DNA from: Xestospongia muta
Taxonomy: Eukaryota; Porifera; Demospongiae; Haplosclerida; Petrosiidae
Direction: 5' to 3'
Assembly: GCA_963693285.1 (NCBI GenBank)
Contig: OY848917.1
Coordinates: 22,636,245-22,700,244 of the forward strand
DNA length: 64,000 nt
Shown: one piece after another, positions 46,684 through 58,680 of the stretch
Numbering within the stretch: position 1 is the first letter of the stretch
How the letters are laid out: each line of letters opens with the position of its first letter
Notes under the pieces: generated by a model
The model's input: the letters and a program-made list of their open reading frames with translations, nothing else
Databases searched by the model: none
Told to the model about the DNA's origin: nothing
Made by a program: the position numbers and the translations under genes

Positions 46684-46869
46684 GTGGTTACATGATTCGT
46701 CACTCTAGAAAGTTACACGAATATATTACGATCGCGTAAGTGGACACAAATAATATAATATAATTATACATAACACGTGGTCCAAGCGATTGTAGGTACG
46801 CTGCACGTATGCGATTTAATACGTTTATGACTATAATATTATGTAAAATAACAATAGCCTTAGATTTGG

Positions 46870-46873
<4 letters not shown>

Positions 46874-46923
<50 letters not shown>
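46874..46923. repeat. (TA)n microsatellite
   Basis: About 25 uninterrupted TA units, followed by further TATATATA blocks to 46970. Confidence 0.97.
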
Positions 46924-46934
<11 letters not shown>

Positions 46935-47072
46935 GAATATAGAATATTTATATATATATATATTTATATAGCATAAGAAAATTTAAGATCGATTTGGAAT
47001 TATACATTGTCTATTATAGTAATAAACTCTTAACAGTTTTCTGGATCCATGCCAAAGTTAGTAAAGTTGTGT

Positions 47073-47602
47073 TTAACGATATCCTATGACTTTGAAACGG
47101 AGCTTGATGGTCCCTGTAATGCCTTTACCAACATATATTCCAGTCACAGTACGTTTTTCGATTGGTAGCCACAAATTATCAGAATTGTAACTGTAGCCCC
47201 ATGCTTGTCCATTATAAGTGTGAAGATAGACGTACAGTGTATGTTCGGGTTTAGTATAAACTCCTACCCTTCCATCCACTGTTTGATTGCTATTGTGATT
47301 ATTGATCTCAACATAAACCAGCACTTCTTTAGCTGATGTTGCCACACCTAGATCATCAAGGTTGATTTCTGATGGTTTATTGGCAAGAGACGTAGATATG
47401 TCAGTGAAATCGCACTCAACAGGAGTCCAAGTAGTCAACTGCAAAACATTAAAATTAGTCAACAGTAATGCATTAATTGTACCTTATTTTCGAGTTGTAA
47501 CAACTTTTGTTGGAATTCATCCAAAGCTGTCTTAACGAAATGCAATAAACAACAACAGAAAACAGCCATCCCTACAATAAGGAAAAAGAAAAACCAAAAC
47601 AT
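47073..47602 (-). CDS. small type II membrane protein (copy C, diverged)
   Basis: Exons 47602-47483 and 47438-47073; 161 aa. The anchor (MFWFFFFLIVGMAVFCCCLL) and the helix (FVKTALDEFQQKLLQLENK) are in one exon here, so the first intron of copies A and B is absent. The ectodomain keeps LTTWTPVECDF, GRVGVYTKPEHTLYVYLHTY, NLWLPIEKR and RFKVIGYR. It is the older paralogue, separated from A/B by a hAT-like element. Function unknown; conserved positions across the three copies point to a real, selected protein. Confidence 0.8.
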
Positions 47603-49501
47603 TTCTAATAATTGAGAGAATATTTATATCCTTCAATTAACTGAAACCACTCTATATGATTTAAGAATTTAAATACAAACAAGCTCTTTCTTATTAGGCT
47701 TTTCAGACTTAGTCTTAAGTTTAACTGTGACAATTTATGACTTACAGTACTTTTTATAATATTATTACATCTACTTAATAATTAACCTTTCCCTCTACAA
47801 TTTAACTGTTTCCAAGTGAATACAACCATATCCTTCTCTCATTTATCAGTGGTACTAGACTAGACTCACTTCATTCAAAGTACAGACTGTACATATGTTG
47901 GTATTCCTTATTTCACACCTTCAACATTGTTATTGTTACATGGAAACAATAATGGTGATAATTATAAAACTGATAAACTACATAAGTTCTACTAAGTCAT
48001 TGATCTTGTTTAATGTTATTATACACTATTTATCTATGTACATGTAATAATTTGGAGCTTGAATTTGTTTTTCTAACTTTAATTGATATTAAGTGCATAA
48101 CTTGAATGTTATAATACATCTGGTAAAGTAGTTCAAGGAACTTAATCCAAAAGGTGAGATCATGAAGAGACAGTCCTTATTAACTAAGATAAAGAATACT
48201 TTGAGATGTGTAGCGATAGTACATTAGCTTTTAAGTGATTACAACAACAACCTATTGACACTTGGAAATGTGATTTGATTGTATTTGAAAACATTTATTG
48301 AATCATGGATCACTTCACATATATTTTTATTTTGTGCCTTTACATTGTCATTATCAATTATTATATCTGACTGATTTAATGTTCTATTGAATAGATAAAA
48401 AACAGGTTGTACTATGAACTTGTGCCAAGGTCTTCCAAAAGAATTGTTGGTGATAAGAATTTAGAAGTCTGTTTTTGAAATAAATTTTTTGTTTTTCAGC
48501 ATTAATCACAAATAAAAATTTATAGCATGTAGGGACTCTGACTAACAAAACAATTACTTAAGTATTGATTGGGTTAATTTTTCAAGTTTGAAAATCTCAG
48601 ATATTACTTATAATTATATAATAGTATATGAACCTAACAAAAGAGGTCTCTTAAAATTATTCAGATTATCATAGCTACCATGCATTACATATAATGACTT
48701 GTCTCACCTAAGAGACACCATTAAAATACATTGAAAAATTATATTGGTTAATTTGGAGATTTTTTTAAATTATATATATTCCATTACAGCACAGACATGT
48801 TATTACATCATATTATAATATTTTAATTGTTAATGTTATGGATTTGTACTTAAGGTACATATTACTATATTCATACCCATGTTATGGAGTATCTTTACTT
48901 GTATGCTGGCAGAAAAGAGTAAAAAATTAAAGCCAAAATGACTGTGTATGGCTCTCTTTTAATTACTGACACCATATTTATATTCTATACATGCCATAGT
49001 CCAGTCCTGAATTCATTTATTGGTGTTATTGCTTTTGAAGCTCTTGTAATCTTTAACAGACAATATTTACATATTTAACTATTCTTTTAATTCAATCATC
49101 AAAGTATCCAATATTGGTAACAGAAGGTAATCAGATTACCTTTAATAACAAGCATTAAAATTTTTTATGCAGATTATAGAAGACTGTGGAAGTGATACAA
49201 ATTTGAAGATGTTACTGGGTCAGATGAAACATACTCACATCCTTTCCTTGTTCCTTTAAAATATAGATGTTCCATACATAAGTATAGTTGAATATCAAAT
49301 TAAAATCAAGATTGCCCTCATAGCTGGTATATTGTAATTATTTCTATTTGAAGATTGTCTTCAGCAAGATAATTACATAACAGCAACCAATGTATCACAT
49401 AGTTTAGCAACTACAATGAACTACTTAGATAAAAAAATGTTTTTGATATAATTGCCATAAAATATAATAATAATAAAATTAACAAGTAACTTTCATGGCT
49501 G
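47603..49501. other. intergenic, nothing recognised
   Basis: 1.9 kb of AT-rich DNA between copy C and the dehydrogenase. No open frame, repeat or element was seen that deserves a call. Confidence 0.6.
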
Positions 49502-51461
49502 CTAGTAATCAGTACCAGCAAAAGAAGACTTCTCTCCTAATCCCTCTGGTCCCAAACTCATATAGCCTCCATCAACAGGTAGATCAGTGCCTGTAATATA
49601 TGAAGCATCATCTGAGAGAAGAAAGCAAATAGCAGAGGCAACTTCTGATGTCTCACACAAGCGACGTGGCATATGAAAAGATCCCCATATTGGTTCCCAC
49701 TTCTCACGATCACCTTTAGCAGCTTTAGAGACTTCAGGTGTCCACACCCACGCTGGACTAATGGAATTCACGCGAATATTCTCAGTAGACAAGTCTAATG
49801 CCATACATCTTGTCATTTGTGCTATAGCACCTTTAGTGGAGGCATATGTCCAGCGTATAGGTTGTGCACGAAAGGCCGAAATACTAGCAATATTAACAAT
49901 GGCTTTACCATATTTTCCAGCAATTGATTTCATAGGATCATAACATGCTTGAACCATATTGGCATATCCTGTGACATTTACACTGAAACTTTTTTCCCAG
50001 TCTTTTTTGTCAGCTGCAAGTCCTTTTGATCCAAAATATGCTGCACAATTTATTAAATAATTAAGAGAATTGCCTCGTTTATGAATGAATGCCAAAACTG
50101 ATTCTTTACAGCTTTGCTTATCAGATATATCAACATTATAGTAATCAACAGGTGAGCCAACTTTAGATAGATCAACTAAGAAAGAAAACAGACAATAGGT
50201 AACTATAAGAGACTATTACATGTTTACAGTATATTAAGCACTTTGAATAAACATATATTAGTTTAGCAACATTGTAGTTATTACAAACTCTAGGTCTACA
50301 CATACATATCGTGATTTTTATCTAAAATTTATTCATAGATATTAGACTTGATATAAATAGGCGGTAACTAGCAAGTCTTTAAATTAAGACAATTTGTAAT
50401 GTTAAATGCATTCTATACATTAGTGTCTGATTTACTAATTGTGCTACAAGTTATAAGAACTCACCAAACATATAACTGTCTGCCAGGTATATTATCCATT
50501 AATAATTTAGGGAGCCAATGCTTTGGCTTAAGATATCAAGATACCAAAGCTGAAGCTTTAACTAATGTTCACAAAACCAAACCATCAATTCTTATAAAAC
50601 CTTTAGCGTATATATATATATATTGTCTATGTATGTGTGTATGTGAGACAAATTTTGAAAATGTCAAACAAAAGTTACACTTTGTTTAAATCTCTAAACT
50701 GTACCTAGCATATAGTCAGATCCACAACATCTATGATTTAATGATTAATGGAAGGATCTGAGGAATTCTAATAGAACAATTTGTTCCTCTCACATGAAAG
50801 ACTATAGCCTAATCAAATTACAGGATATTCAATTACATTTACATTATGTGTCACTAATATAAAACTTTTAGCAACAAAAAACCTCAAAACGTCACATTAC
50901 ACATTAATGACTAGCTAATCTATGTTTTGCAAGGTCTGTCTTGATATATACTACAAACACATAATGTCATAGATAGTAACACCTTCGTTTAAAATTTAAA
51001 GTCTTGAGTCTTAACCATCACTATTGCTTTATTATAGTTCTACAGACCTTGTCTGTCATTCAGTTGTTAGGACTGAGTCTGGCTCACAAGATTAACTAAC
51101 ACACTATGAGCTGTGGTAAGGATTATGATAAATGTGCATATTATATATTCTTGTATGATGTGGTTGAAAGGTAAACAAACCTGCTAGTTTCTGTCCAGCT
51201 TCGCTGTTAATATCAAATACTGCCACAGTAGCTCCTTCATTAGCCAACCTCTCAACTGTAGCTCTACCAATACCAGATGCTCCTCCTAAATAACAGACAA
51301 TGTTGGGGAAACGATTCTTTAATATGTAGTAGCACGCAGCTTTAACTAGCTCCAGGTGTCGTTCAGCATAGTATATATAGTATTATATAATCACCATATT
51401 TACCTGTAACTACGGCAGTCTTTCCAAGGAACCTTCTAGAGGCAACAGCCAAGCCAGACAT
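49502..51461 (-). CDS. classical short-chain dehydrogenase/reductase
   Basis: Exons on the minus strand: 51461-51404, 51285-51181, 50175-49502, total 837 nt, 278 aa. The NAD(P)-binding TGGASGIG motif is rebuilt across the first junction (VVT|GGASGIGRA). The Asp in VAVFDI at the end of strand 2 suggests NAD(H) preference. NCAA, the catalytic Ser in NIASIS, and Tyr165/Lys169 in YASTK are intact; the C-terminal ITGTDLPVDGGY is the usual cofactor/substrate loop. It should be a soluble oxidoreductase of the FabG/cyclohexanol dehydrogenase-like SDR type; the substrate cannot be told. The ATG at 51459-51461 is the only sensible start. Confidence 0.92.
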
Positions 51462-51498
51462 TTTTGGCTGCTAAATAGCTTTAGCGAGGGTGTGGCTC

Positions 51499-51611
51499 GA
51501 TTAAATTAAATTCCATTCTTCAAAATTAATAAAGAATGTGTGTACATGTTATTTGACTAAATTAAATTCCATTCTTCAAAATTAATAAAGAATGTGTGTA
51601 CATGTTATTTG
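51499..51611. repeat. two-copy tandem repeat (about 57 bp)
   Basis: The block ATTAAATTCCATTCTTCAAA followed by an AATGTGTGTACATGTTATTT end occurs twice in a row, essentially identical, immediately upstream of the dehydrogenase start. Confidence 0.93.
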
Positions 51612-51745
51612 ACAACAATTTCTTCTGTATTATAATTCAGTACTCAATGCATTACAAGGTACATATTAAAACTTAAACTAAAACAAACAAACAAACAAAC
51701 AAACAAAAAGACAATAATAATTACAAATTTTATAACAAAATATAA

Positions 51746-52508
51746 CTACGTCTTCACTTCAGATATATGTGTTGTATTATTAGTTGTTGGGCTAACAGTA
51801 CAGTTATCAACTAATTGATATATGTCTGAGACTACAGTGTGTGTTAAGACACTAGAGGATAATGGAGATGGAGGAGAAGGTACCGGAAAAGGCTCCTGTG
51901 CTCTTCGTATAGTATTACCAGCTAATTTAGTATCATCACTAGAGAAAGTAATAGAGAACCATATTCTCAAGTCACTCTTAAATATAATTGAAAAATAGGT
52001 CTTATACAGTAACCAGGTACAAGTATATGTAGATATGAATGATGTACATGTATGGATAGAGACTTACATAATGACATAATTGACACACACTACATATGAT
52101 GGATAGCCTGAGTGTTTATCATATATAATGACACCTCTAGACTGCATCCAGACATATTCACCAAATTTGTTTAAGAACCGATAATATCCACTTAAACCCT
52201 CTCCTCTCTGCATCACTATAACAAAGAAATTGTTTATGTAAACTTTATGTGTGGTTTTATACAACAAGAAAACCCCACCCCTAAATGCTAAAACAATCAA
52301 GTATATATCATATGATTCTATGGTAGACCAACTGTGGTTAGAGGGTGTGGTTTAACTATAGTAATAAATTTATATGGGCTAGTTTTAATGGTATTACTTA
52401 CTTTCTTTAGCACATTCCAGTGAAGTATTCACGTCGTCATGGTGATGAAACTCAAATGGTACATGCCCAATAAAATCGGTAGCTTCAAATCCTAACAATT
52501 TTGTTAGC
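51746..52508 (-). CDS. PAS-B domain fragment of a bHLH-PAS (HIF/ARNT-like) transcription factor, 5' part missing
   Basis: Minus-strand exons 52508-52402, 52215-52068 and 51974-51746 join in phase. They encode LTKLLGFEATDFIGHVPFEF, then GEGLSGYYRFLNKFGEYVWM and YPSYVVCVNYVI, the second half of a PAS fold. The GYYRFL...YVW...VCVNYV pattern is typical of PAS-B in HIF, SIM, NPAS and ARNT proteins. A Ser/Pro/Thr-rich tail of about 70 residues follows to a stop at 51746. The first exon here begins in mid-codon, so bHLH and PAS-A exons must lie upstream (to the right), but none could be found before the plus-strand genes start at 53.7 kb. Either there is a very long intron spanning the micropeptide array, or this is a truncated gene. 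The splice signals and frame are intact. Confidence 0.75.
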
Positions 52509-53644
52509 CTATAAATAAACACAATATAAATAGAGAGATTAACATAACATAACATTTAATGTGATATGTTATGATATTTGAACCACATGTGAATAATATA
52601 TAACTAATTGTATGGTTGATATTGATATTCTATTTCATGCTTGAACTGGTTAATTATTTCACTCTGTATTCTTATTATAATGAACTTGGTCATATTAATT
52701 TGGTCTTTAGTGTACTATCCTCAGCCTTTCAATAAAGATTATAAGTAATGTTATGTGGTAATAATTATATGTCATAACCTAACAGTTATTGTCTTAAGTA
52801 TTAAAGCAACATGTCCTAATATAAATGGTTAATCTAATTTAGTTTATACCAGACACAAATACTGCAATTTGATTGGCCAGCCTCAGGTTTTTATATTTAT
52901 TAGTAACCTGTACAGAGATTACTATATAAAATACTATGGTAACAAGATGTTATTGCGTCTCTTAACTAAGTCACCTAGAGCCCTACGCATCAGTTATTTA
53001 GTTGCTCAGTAACCCTTGAATTCAAAATAATGCCCTCACCTGCGGCTTGGGTATTATTTGGAATTCTCGAGTTACTAAACAACTAAATAACCTCATGTAG
53101 GGCTCTAACTATTACATAAATAGTGTCTCAGTTTATTTAATGAACTAAAACCTTATATTAAATAACAAATGTATAACAAAAAATGTTTTAAATGTTATAT
53201 TAGAACTAAACTCTATTTTAACAATTTTTTAAAAATTATGAACTTATTTACATATGAATATATAAGAAGTAATTAATTGAAAATAAAAGCTAGTATGATT
53301 GTATGATTCAATAAAGAAAACAACTTTAGTTTGCTTAAAAACTCTTAATTAATTTGCAACTTTTAGAAAACCTTAAAGTAGAACAAAAAGTGAAAGATAT
53401 TTTATTAAGTTAATGCTTTATTTTAATCTGTTGCATTGTACGTACCTCAATATAATTGGTATGTTAGCAATTACACTAATACTACACATAGTTTCAGATT
53501 ACAACTGCTGTTTATTCATAATATAATTACATACAATAACATTCCTTATAAAGACACATGATGTCTTATCTATTTCTCCCCCCCCCCCCTCTCTTGTTTC
53601 TCTCTTGCAACTACTGTCAGCTGTCATCTTTTAGGGAAGCTATG
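52509..53644. other. stretch with a foldback MITE, otherwise empty
   Basis: Searched for upstream PAS exons on the minus strand; none seen. It contains the foldback at 52976-53107 and a poly-C run (53579-53588). Confidence 0.55.
52976..53107. mobile_element. 132-bp foldback MITE
   Basis: Starts TAGAGCCCTAC and ends GTAGGGCTCTA (exact inverted), and the rest is an imperfect palindrome (TTATTTAGTTG / CAACTAAATAA; AATAATGCCC / GGGTATTATT). The flanking TA could be a Tc1/mariner-type TA duplication. Confidence 0.85.
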
Positions 53645-53692
53645 TAAACAACTTCTAATAGGGTGGAGCTAATAGTACAGTGAATATATAAG
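53645..53692 (+). promoter_or_regulatory. promoter-like module 1 (GTAAACA ... GGGTGGAGCT ... TATATAAG)
   Basis: GTAAACAACTTC, then GGGTGGAGCTAATAGTA and a TATA-like TATATAAG at 53685-53692, 39 nt before the micropeptide ATG. The same module precedes the micropeptide copies at 57.8 and 62.8 kb, which is the basis for calling it regulatory. Confidence 0.6.
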
Positions 53693-53730
53693 TGCTGTTA
53701 TTCTAGTGTGATACCATTACAGGTCAAGTT

Positions 53731-54424
53731 ATGGAGCTATCAGGTAAGTGAAATGTTATACAATAACTATGTAATATTAAACGATCAGTCAATTCTGTTG
53801 TTATGTTGTAATTCAATGAGTTATACCAGTTAAACAAATGAGATGTTTATGTATGATTTATAGATAAGTGCTTGTTAATAATACCATACGTTATACATTA
53901 TTTTAAACTGATTCATTTAAATGTACTTTTATAATAGGTATTATTACATGTATAATTATCTGCCATGAAGAACAAATTTACATAGGCTCAATAGTTGAGG
54001 TTAAACGTAATTACAATAGGAGACACTGTTACCATATAATTTAGTTACTGGTATGGTTTGCTAATGAAGTCTAGATGCTGTATTCCTTAGCTGTCTTCCA
54101 TTAATGGAAGTTCAATAGATAGGTTTACTATTAATAGGATCTGTATATAATAAGTGCTATAATTTGCTGGGGCATCCTCTAATTAATAAATTTCAACACT
54201 GTTCAATAAGCCTATCATATATAGCATGTAATTATTGTCACTGGATTCTTTCTATAGAGTACCTCCTCCCAGTCATGATGTCTCAACTTCTCATCTCAAT
54301 ACTCCTTGTCATAATACTAATTATATTATTAGTATTAATACATTTATTATATCAACAAGATAATGAAGACTGTCCAATACAATCACAAGATGATGGAATA
54401 ATGAACACAGAACTTGTAATATAA
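53731..54424 (+). CDS. membrane micropeptide, copy 1 (59 aa)
   Basis: Exon 1 is only 13 nt (53731-53743, ATG GAG CTA TCA G), followed by GTAAGT. Exon 2 is 54258-54424. The protein is MELSEYLLPVMMSQ, a single strongly hydrophobic helix (LLISILLVIILIILLVLIHL), then a short acidic polar tail (QQDNEDCPIQSQDDG, ending in NTELVI). An internal Met-Met just before the helix could be an alternative start. The C-terminal ELVI fits a class of PDZ-binding ends (inference). No family known to me. Repetition in at least three more places with the coding exon best preserved argues that it is a real gene. Confidence 0.65.
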
Positions 54425-56293
54425 TTCACTACAAACAATGAACATGACATCAAAACAATTGATATCGCAGTCTATTTCAAGTATATTTTGAACATCTAAT
54501 TACATGTATTATAATTATATGTAATGTGTTTTAGTTAATTATATTTTAATAATATTTTAATCCCATATTAACTATAATAAATCAGAATGAATTCAGAGAA
54601 AACAATTCTCAGATAATATTGTTTATACTAGTACATAGTTAGAGTGATTATGAGAGATACCTCACAAGTTATTTGTGTGTATTACATCATTTACTACTAA
54701 CATAAAAAGGATAGAAAGGCTTTCACTAGTAGCTCAACTGTTCATACCAACATTTTGACACATGTACATTGTGTGGAGAGTTAACATAAACTGTACAGGA
54801 AAACAGAGGGAAGCATCTTGACTCAATCATTATGAAAAAATATAAGATCTTTCTTGGTTAATCAGTACATTATTGTAACTTTAATTTGTCACATCTGAAA
54901 CTGTATTCAACATGATAACTATGTATTTGCAATAGAACCATTTATATAATTGTATGGATATTGAAGGACAAGACCAAAAGCCAAGTTGTTGGGACAGAAA
55001 AAATTAAAACTTATATAGTAAACAAAACAGTGTGTAGAGATTGAGTCAACCAATGTCTTAAAAGCCATAAAACTGTTTGTAATTGATAATCCTTGTCTCT
55101 CCCACTTTCACAAAAATTTTGTTTACTATACAGTTACCATGAGGTATCATCTTGTTTACTACAGGCCAACAAGTCCTATACACATATATTATACATTATA
55201 CATACATAATACATATGTTCACACACACACATACACATGTACGTATGTACGTACATACATACATACATACATACACACACACACATATAGGTAATCATTA
55301 TGATACTGACACAACACATACAAAATTACTCAGGTATATATATATTGTTCCACTTATTAAATTATTGGTCATTAGTTGACACTAACTAAAAAAATGATTT
55401 AAGTGAGAAATGTTGTCAGCTTAAATTTCGTTTTTAAAATTCATGAATATTAATTATTATCTTTCACAGTTTATGCAGATCATAACTCTCATTCAACACA
55501 ATACAATATATAGTCTCTGATTCTTTGGGACATGCTTTACTAAAATTTAAATTGCTCTTTGATAATTTGATGTATGAAAGTTGACAAATACAAACAAATT
55601 CTATTCTGTCATGTTTCTAGTCCTAAACTTATTCTGGTGTTATTTATTCTGTTATGCTTATATTAATCCTATTATTGTATACTAAACTAGATATGTTAAA
55701 TTATTAACCAATGTACATTGACTGTTGACAAGCATGGCAACCAGGCAATGAATTAAAGATGGTTACCACTTAGGTTGTGATTTATTGAAGTTTTAATAAT
55801 AAGCTATAAACTGCTTTATTGTTGAATCATAGCTGCTGTCAACTGTCCAGCAATCAATAGTAACAAAAACAAAATAGTTTACAGTAGTACATCATAAGTT
55901 ATCATTACAATTTTTCTTTATATTTTCTTTACAACAAAGAATTATGACAACAATGTGATCACATTACTACAACTTTTGCCAAGTGTCGAATTTAAATGTT
56001 TGTATTTTAGTAAACTACCACTTATATGAGTACCATCAAAACAATATTAAAATTTTGCTGGCAAACTGTTGAAAATAAATTGTACATCATAAATTGTAAA
56101 ATATTTGAAAGTGATTGTTATCAATACTATTAGTCATGAAGGATTCAGTTTAGCATGTTGTATGCAGAACACAATAGCCACAGTTTGATAAATACATTTC
56201 AATAGCCACAGTCTACATGTACAACATATATGTACAGAATGTGGTAATATATGTACAGAATGTGGTAATATATGCTTGTCATGATTACATAAC
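54425..56293. other. spacer with microsatellites
   Basis: Around 55190-55290 lies a mixed (CA)n/(CATA)n/(GTAC)n microsatellite. The open frame across it is low complexity only. Nothing else recognised. Confidence 0.6.
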
Positions 56294-56431
56294 CTTCTCA
56301 TCTCAATACTCCTTGTCATAATACTAATTATATTATTAGTATTAATACATTTATTACATCAACAAGATAATGAAGACTGTCCAATACAATCACAAGATGA
56401 TGGAATAATGAACACAGAACTTGTAATATAA
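56294..56431 (+). pseudogene. micropeptide exon 2 fragment (copy 2)
   Basis: 138 nt nearly identical to the coding exon of copy 1 from CTTCTCATCTC to the stop (46 codons including stop; one Tyr-to-His change in the helix end). It lacks exon 1, the acceptor and the promoter module. It is preceded by unrelated sequence with a short ATGTACAGAATGTGGTAAT duplication. Confidence 0.8.
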
Positions 56432-56611
56432 CTTACTACAAACAATGAACTTAAACAGACATGTAACTAAGATATATTTTCATTTTTTTGTATGGTACAC
56501 TATACATGCATGGTGGTCCTATAATCATCTTGGAGCACATGCTACATATGTGTGTGCGTGTGTGTATCAGGTTTTCTTTGTTTTCATTTTTTTGTTCTCT
56601 AATGTAAATAG

Positions 56612-57115
56612 TGTCCAGTCTGACCTAGTGTAAACAGTGTCCGGGCTGACCTAGTGTCCAATTGTAAATAGTGTCCAGGTTGACATAATGTAAACAGTGT
56701 CCAAGGTTGACCTAGTGTAAACAGTGTCCAGGCTGACCTAGTGTCCAATTGTAAATAGTGTCCAGGCTGACCTATTGTAAATAGTTTCCAGGTTGAATTA
56801 TTGTAAATAGTGCCTAGGTTAACCTATTATAAACAGTGTCCAGGTTGACCTAGTGTCCAGGTTGATCTGGTGTAAACAGTGTCCAGGCTGACCTAGTGTC
56901 CAGATTGACCTATTGTAAATAGTTTCCAGGTTGGCCTAATGTAAGTAGTGTCCAGGTTGACCTAATGTAAACAGTGTCCAGGCTGACCTAATATAAATAG
57001 TGTCCAGGTTAACCTAATGTAAACAGTGTCCAGATGGACCTGTTATAAATAGTGTCCAGGTTGACCTAATGTAAATAGTGTTCAGACTGTAAAGTGTCCA
57101 GATTGAATATCTAAT
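56612..57115. repeat. degenerate minisatellite (GTGTCCAGGTTGACCTA...)
   Basis: About 20 irregular copies built from AGTGTCCAGG, TTGACCTA/CTGACCTA and TGTAAACA/TGTAAATA blocks, unit mostly 26-28 bp, with higher-order mixing. Confidence 0.93.
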
Positions 57116-57764
57116 ATAAATTGTGGTCAGTTTATAATTAGCTAGTCTACCACAGTGCATTATTTACAATGGGATTATAACCTCAACTATGCACAGTATG
57201 CAGGCTTACTTGTGGTCTCATATACTAAAATATTATTTTATTTCAGTCAAACTAGGATCAGATAATAATAATAGGTAGTGTCCTAAGAATTATATCCTTA
57301 GCTGTGGCATGGAATAGTTTGTCCAAACTATGACAACAATACTAAACAAGTATGATAATACTGATAGAGATATTTGAGAGTTATTTTCAAACCCAAAAGG
57401 AGCCAGGTAGGTTTTAGGGCACTTATAAGGAATGTAGTGCCTAGCTATTACAGATGCATATACCAACCAATGAGTTGGCTCATTTTGATGACAGTCACGA
57501 TAGATGTTCTACATAATATTTCTTAGTCTCCCTGTTGTTACACTAAGAACAGCCTTTACAAACTCTCAGCTTTAAAATAAATTTTGGGATAGTATATAAT
57601 GACTACCTGTTAACTTTGAGGGTCTAATTTGATCAAAGAAACAAGACAATATTGAAACGTTAAAATGATAACACATGTTTCCACTTGTGTGCTTGTCTTC
57701 ATTGACTTGCATAAAGTAACATAACTACCATTAAAGGATGCTTGAGGTTTGATAAAGGAAGTCA
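57116..57764. other. spacer upstream of copy 3
   Basis: No coding evidence or element recognised. Confidence 0.6.
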
Positions 57765-57809
57765 TGTAAACTAAATAGGGTGGAGCTAGTAGTACAGTGA
57801 ATATATAAG
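57765..57809 (+). promoter_or_regulatory. promoter-like module 2
   Basis: GTAAAC, AGGGTGGAGCTAGTAGTACA and TATATAAG (57802-57809), same order and spacing as module 1; the ATG follows 37 nt later. Confidence 0.6.
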
Positions 57810-57845
57810 TGCCTGTTACTCCAGTGTGATATTACAGCTCAAACT

Positions 57846-58530
57846 ATGGACTTATCAGGTAAGTGAAATGTTATAGACTGTGTTGAGTAAACACTAAATG
57901 ATTTAAGTTTACTGTTTCTTCCAAAGAATAATACCAGTTAAACAAATTGGATGTTTATATGTGACATGTAATCAGTAGTTGGCATCAAATGTTGTACATT
58001 ATTTTAAACTGATTCATTAAGTATAATTTTATTATTATGTGGATTATTGCAAATATCTGGTGTGAAGAATGAATTTTATATAGGCTCAATAGTTGTGGTT
58101 AAAATAGGTAACTGTATTTACAACAGGAGACATTATTACTTTATAATTTAGTTACTGGTATGGTTTGCTAATGAAGTCTATATGCTATATTCTTTAGTTG
58201 TCTTCCATTAACGGAAGTTCAATAGATAGGTTTACTATTAACAGGATCTATATATAATATGTGCTATAATTGCTGGGGCATCCTCTAATTAATAAATTTC
58301 AACACTGTTCAATAAGCCTATCATATATAGCATGTAATTATTGTCACTGGATTCTTTCTATAGAGTACCTCCTCCCAGTCATGATGTCTCAACTTCTCAT
58401 CTCAATACTCCTTGTCATAATACTAATTATATTATTAGTATTAATACATTTATTATATCAACAAGATAATGAAGACTGTCCAATACAATCACAAGATGAT
58501 GGAATAATGAACACAGAACTTGTAATATAA
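57846..58530 (+). CDS. membrane micropeptide, copy 3 (59 aa)
   Basis: Exon 1 57846-57858 (ATG GAC TTA TCA G), exon 2 58364-58530. Only Glu2 is changed to Asp relative to copy 1; exon 2 and the last 100 or so nt of the intron are identical to copy 1, while the 5' part of the intron has diverged. This pattern points to gene conversion or a very recent partial duplication centred on exon 2. Confidence 0.65.
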
Positions 58531-58680
58531 TTCACTACAAACAATGAACATTCAATTACATACGTTATATTATGTCATGTGTTTGAGTTAATATTATGTT
58601 AATAATATTGTGATTAATAGTTACTTTTAACAAAACTGCTAAAGCAACACTAAGCTCATTGAACAGAGTATATTATATAC

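Noticed and set aside
55152..55379. 75-aa His/Thr/Tyr-rich frame
   Set aside because: Pure translation of CA/CATA/GTAC microsatellite.
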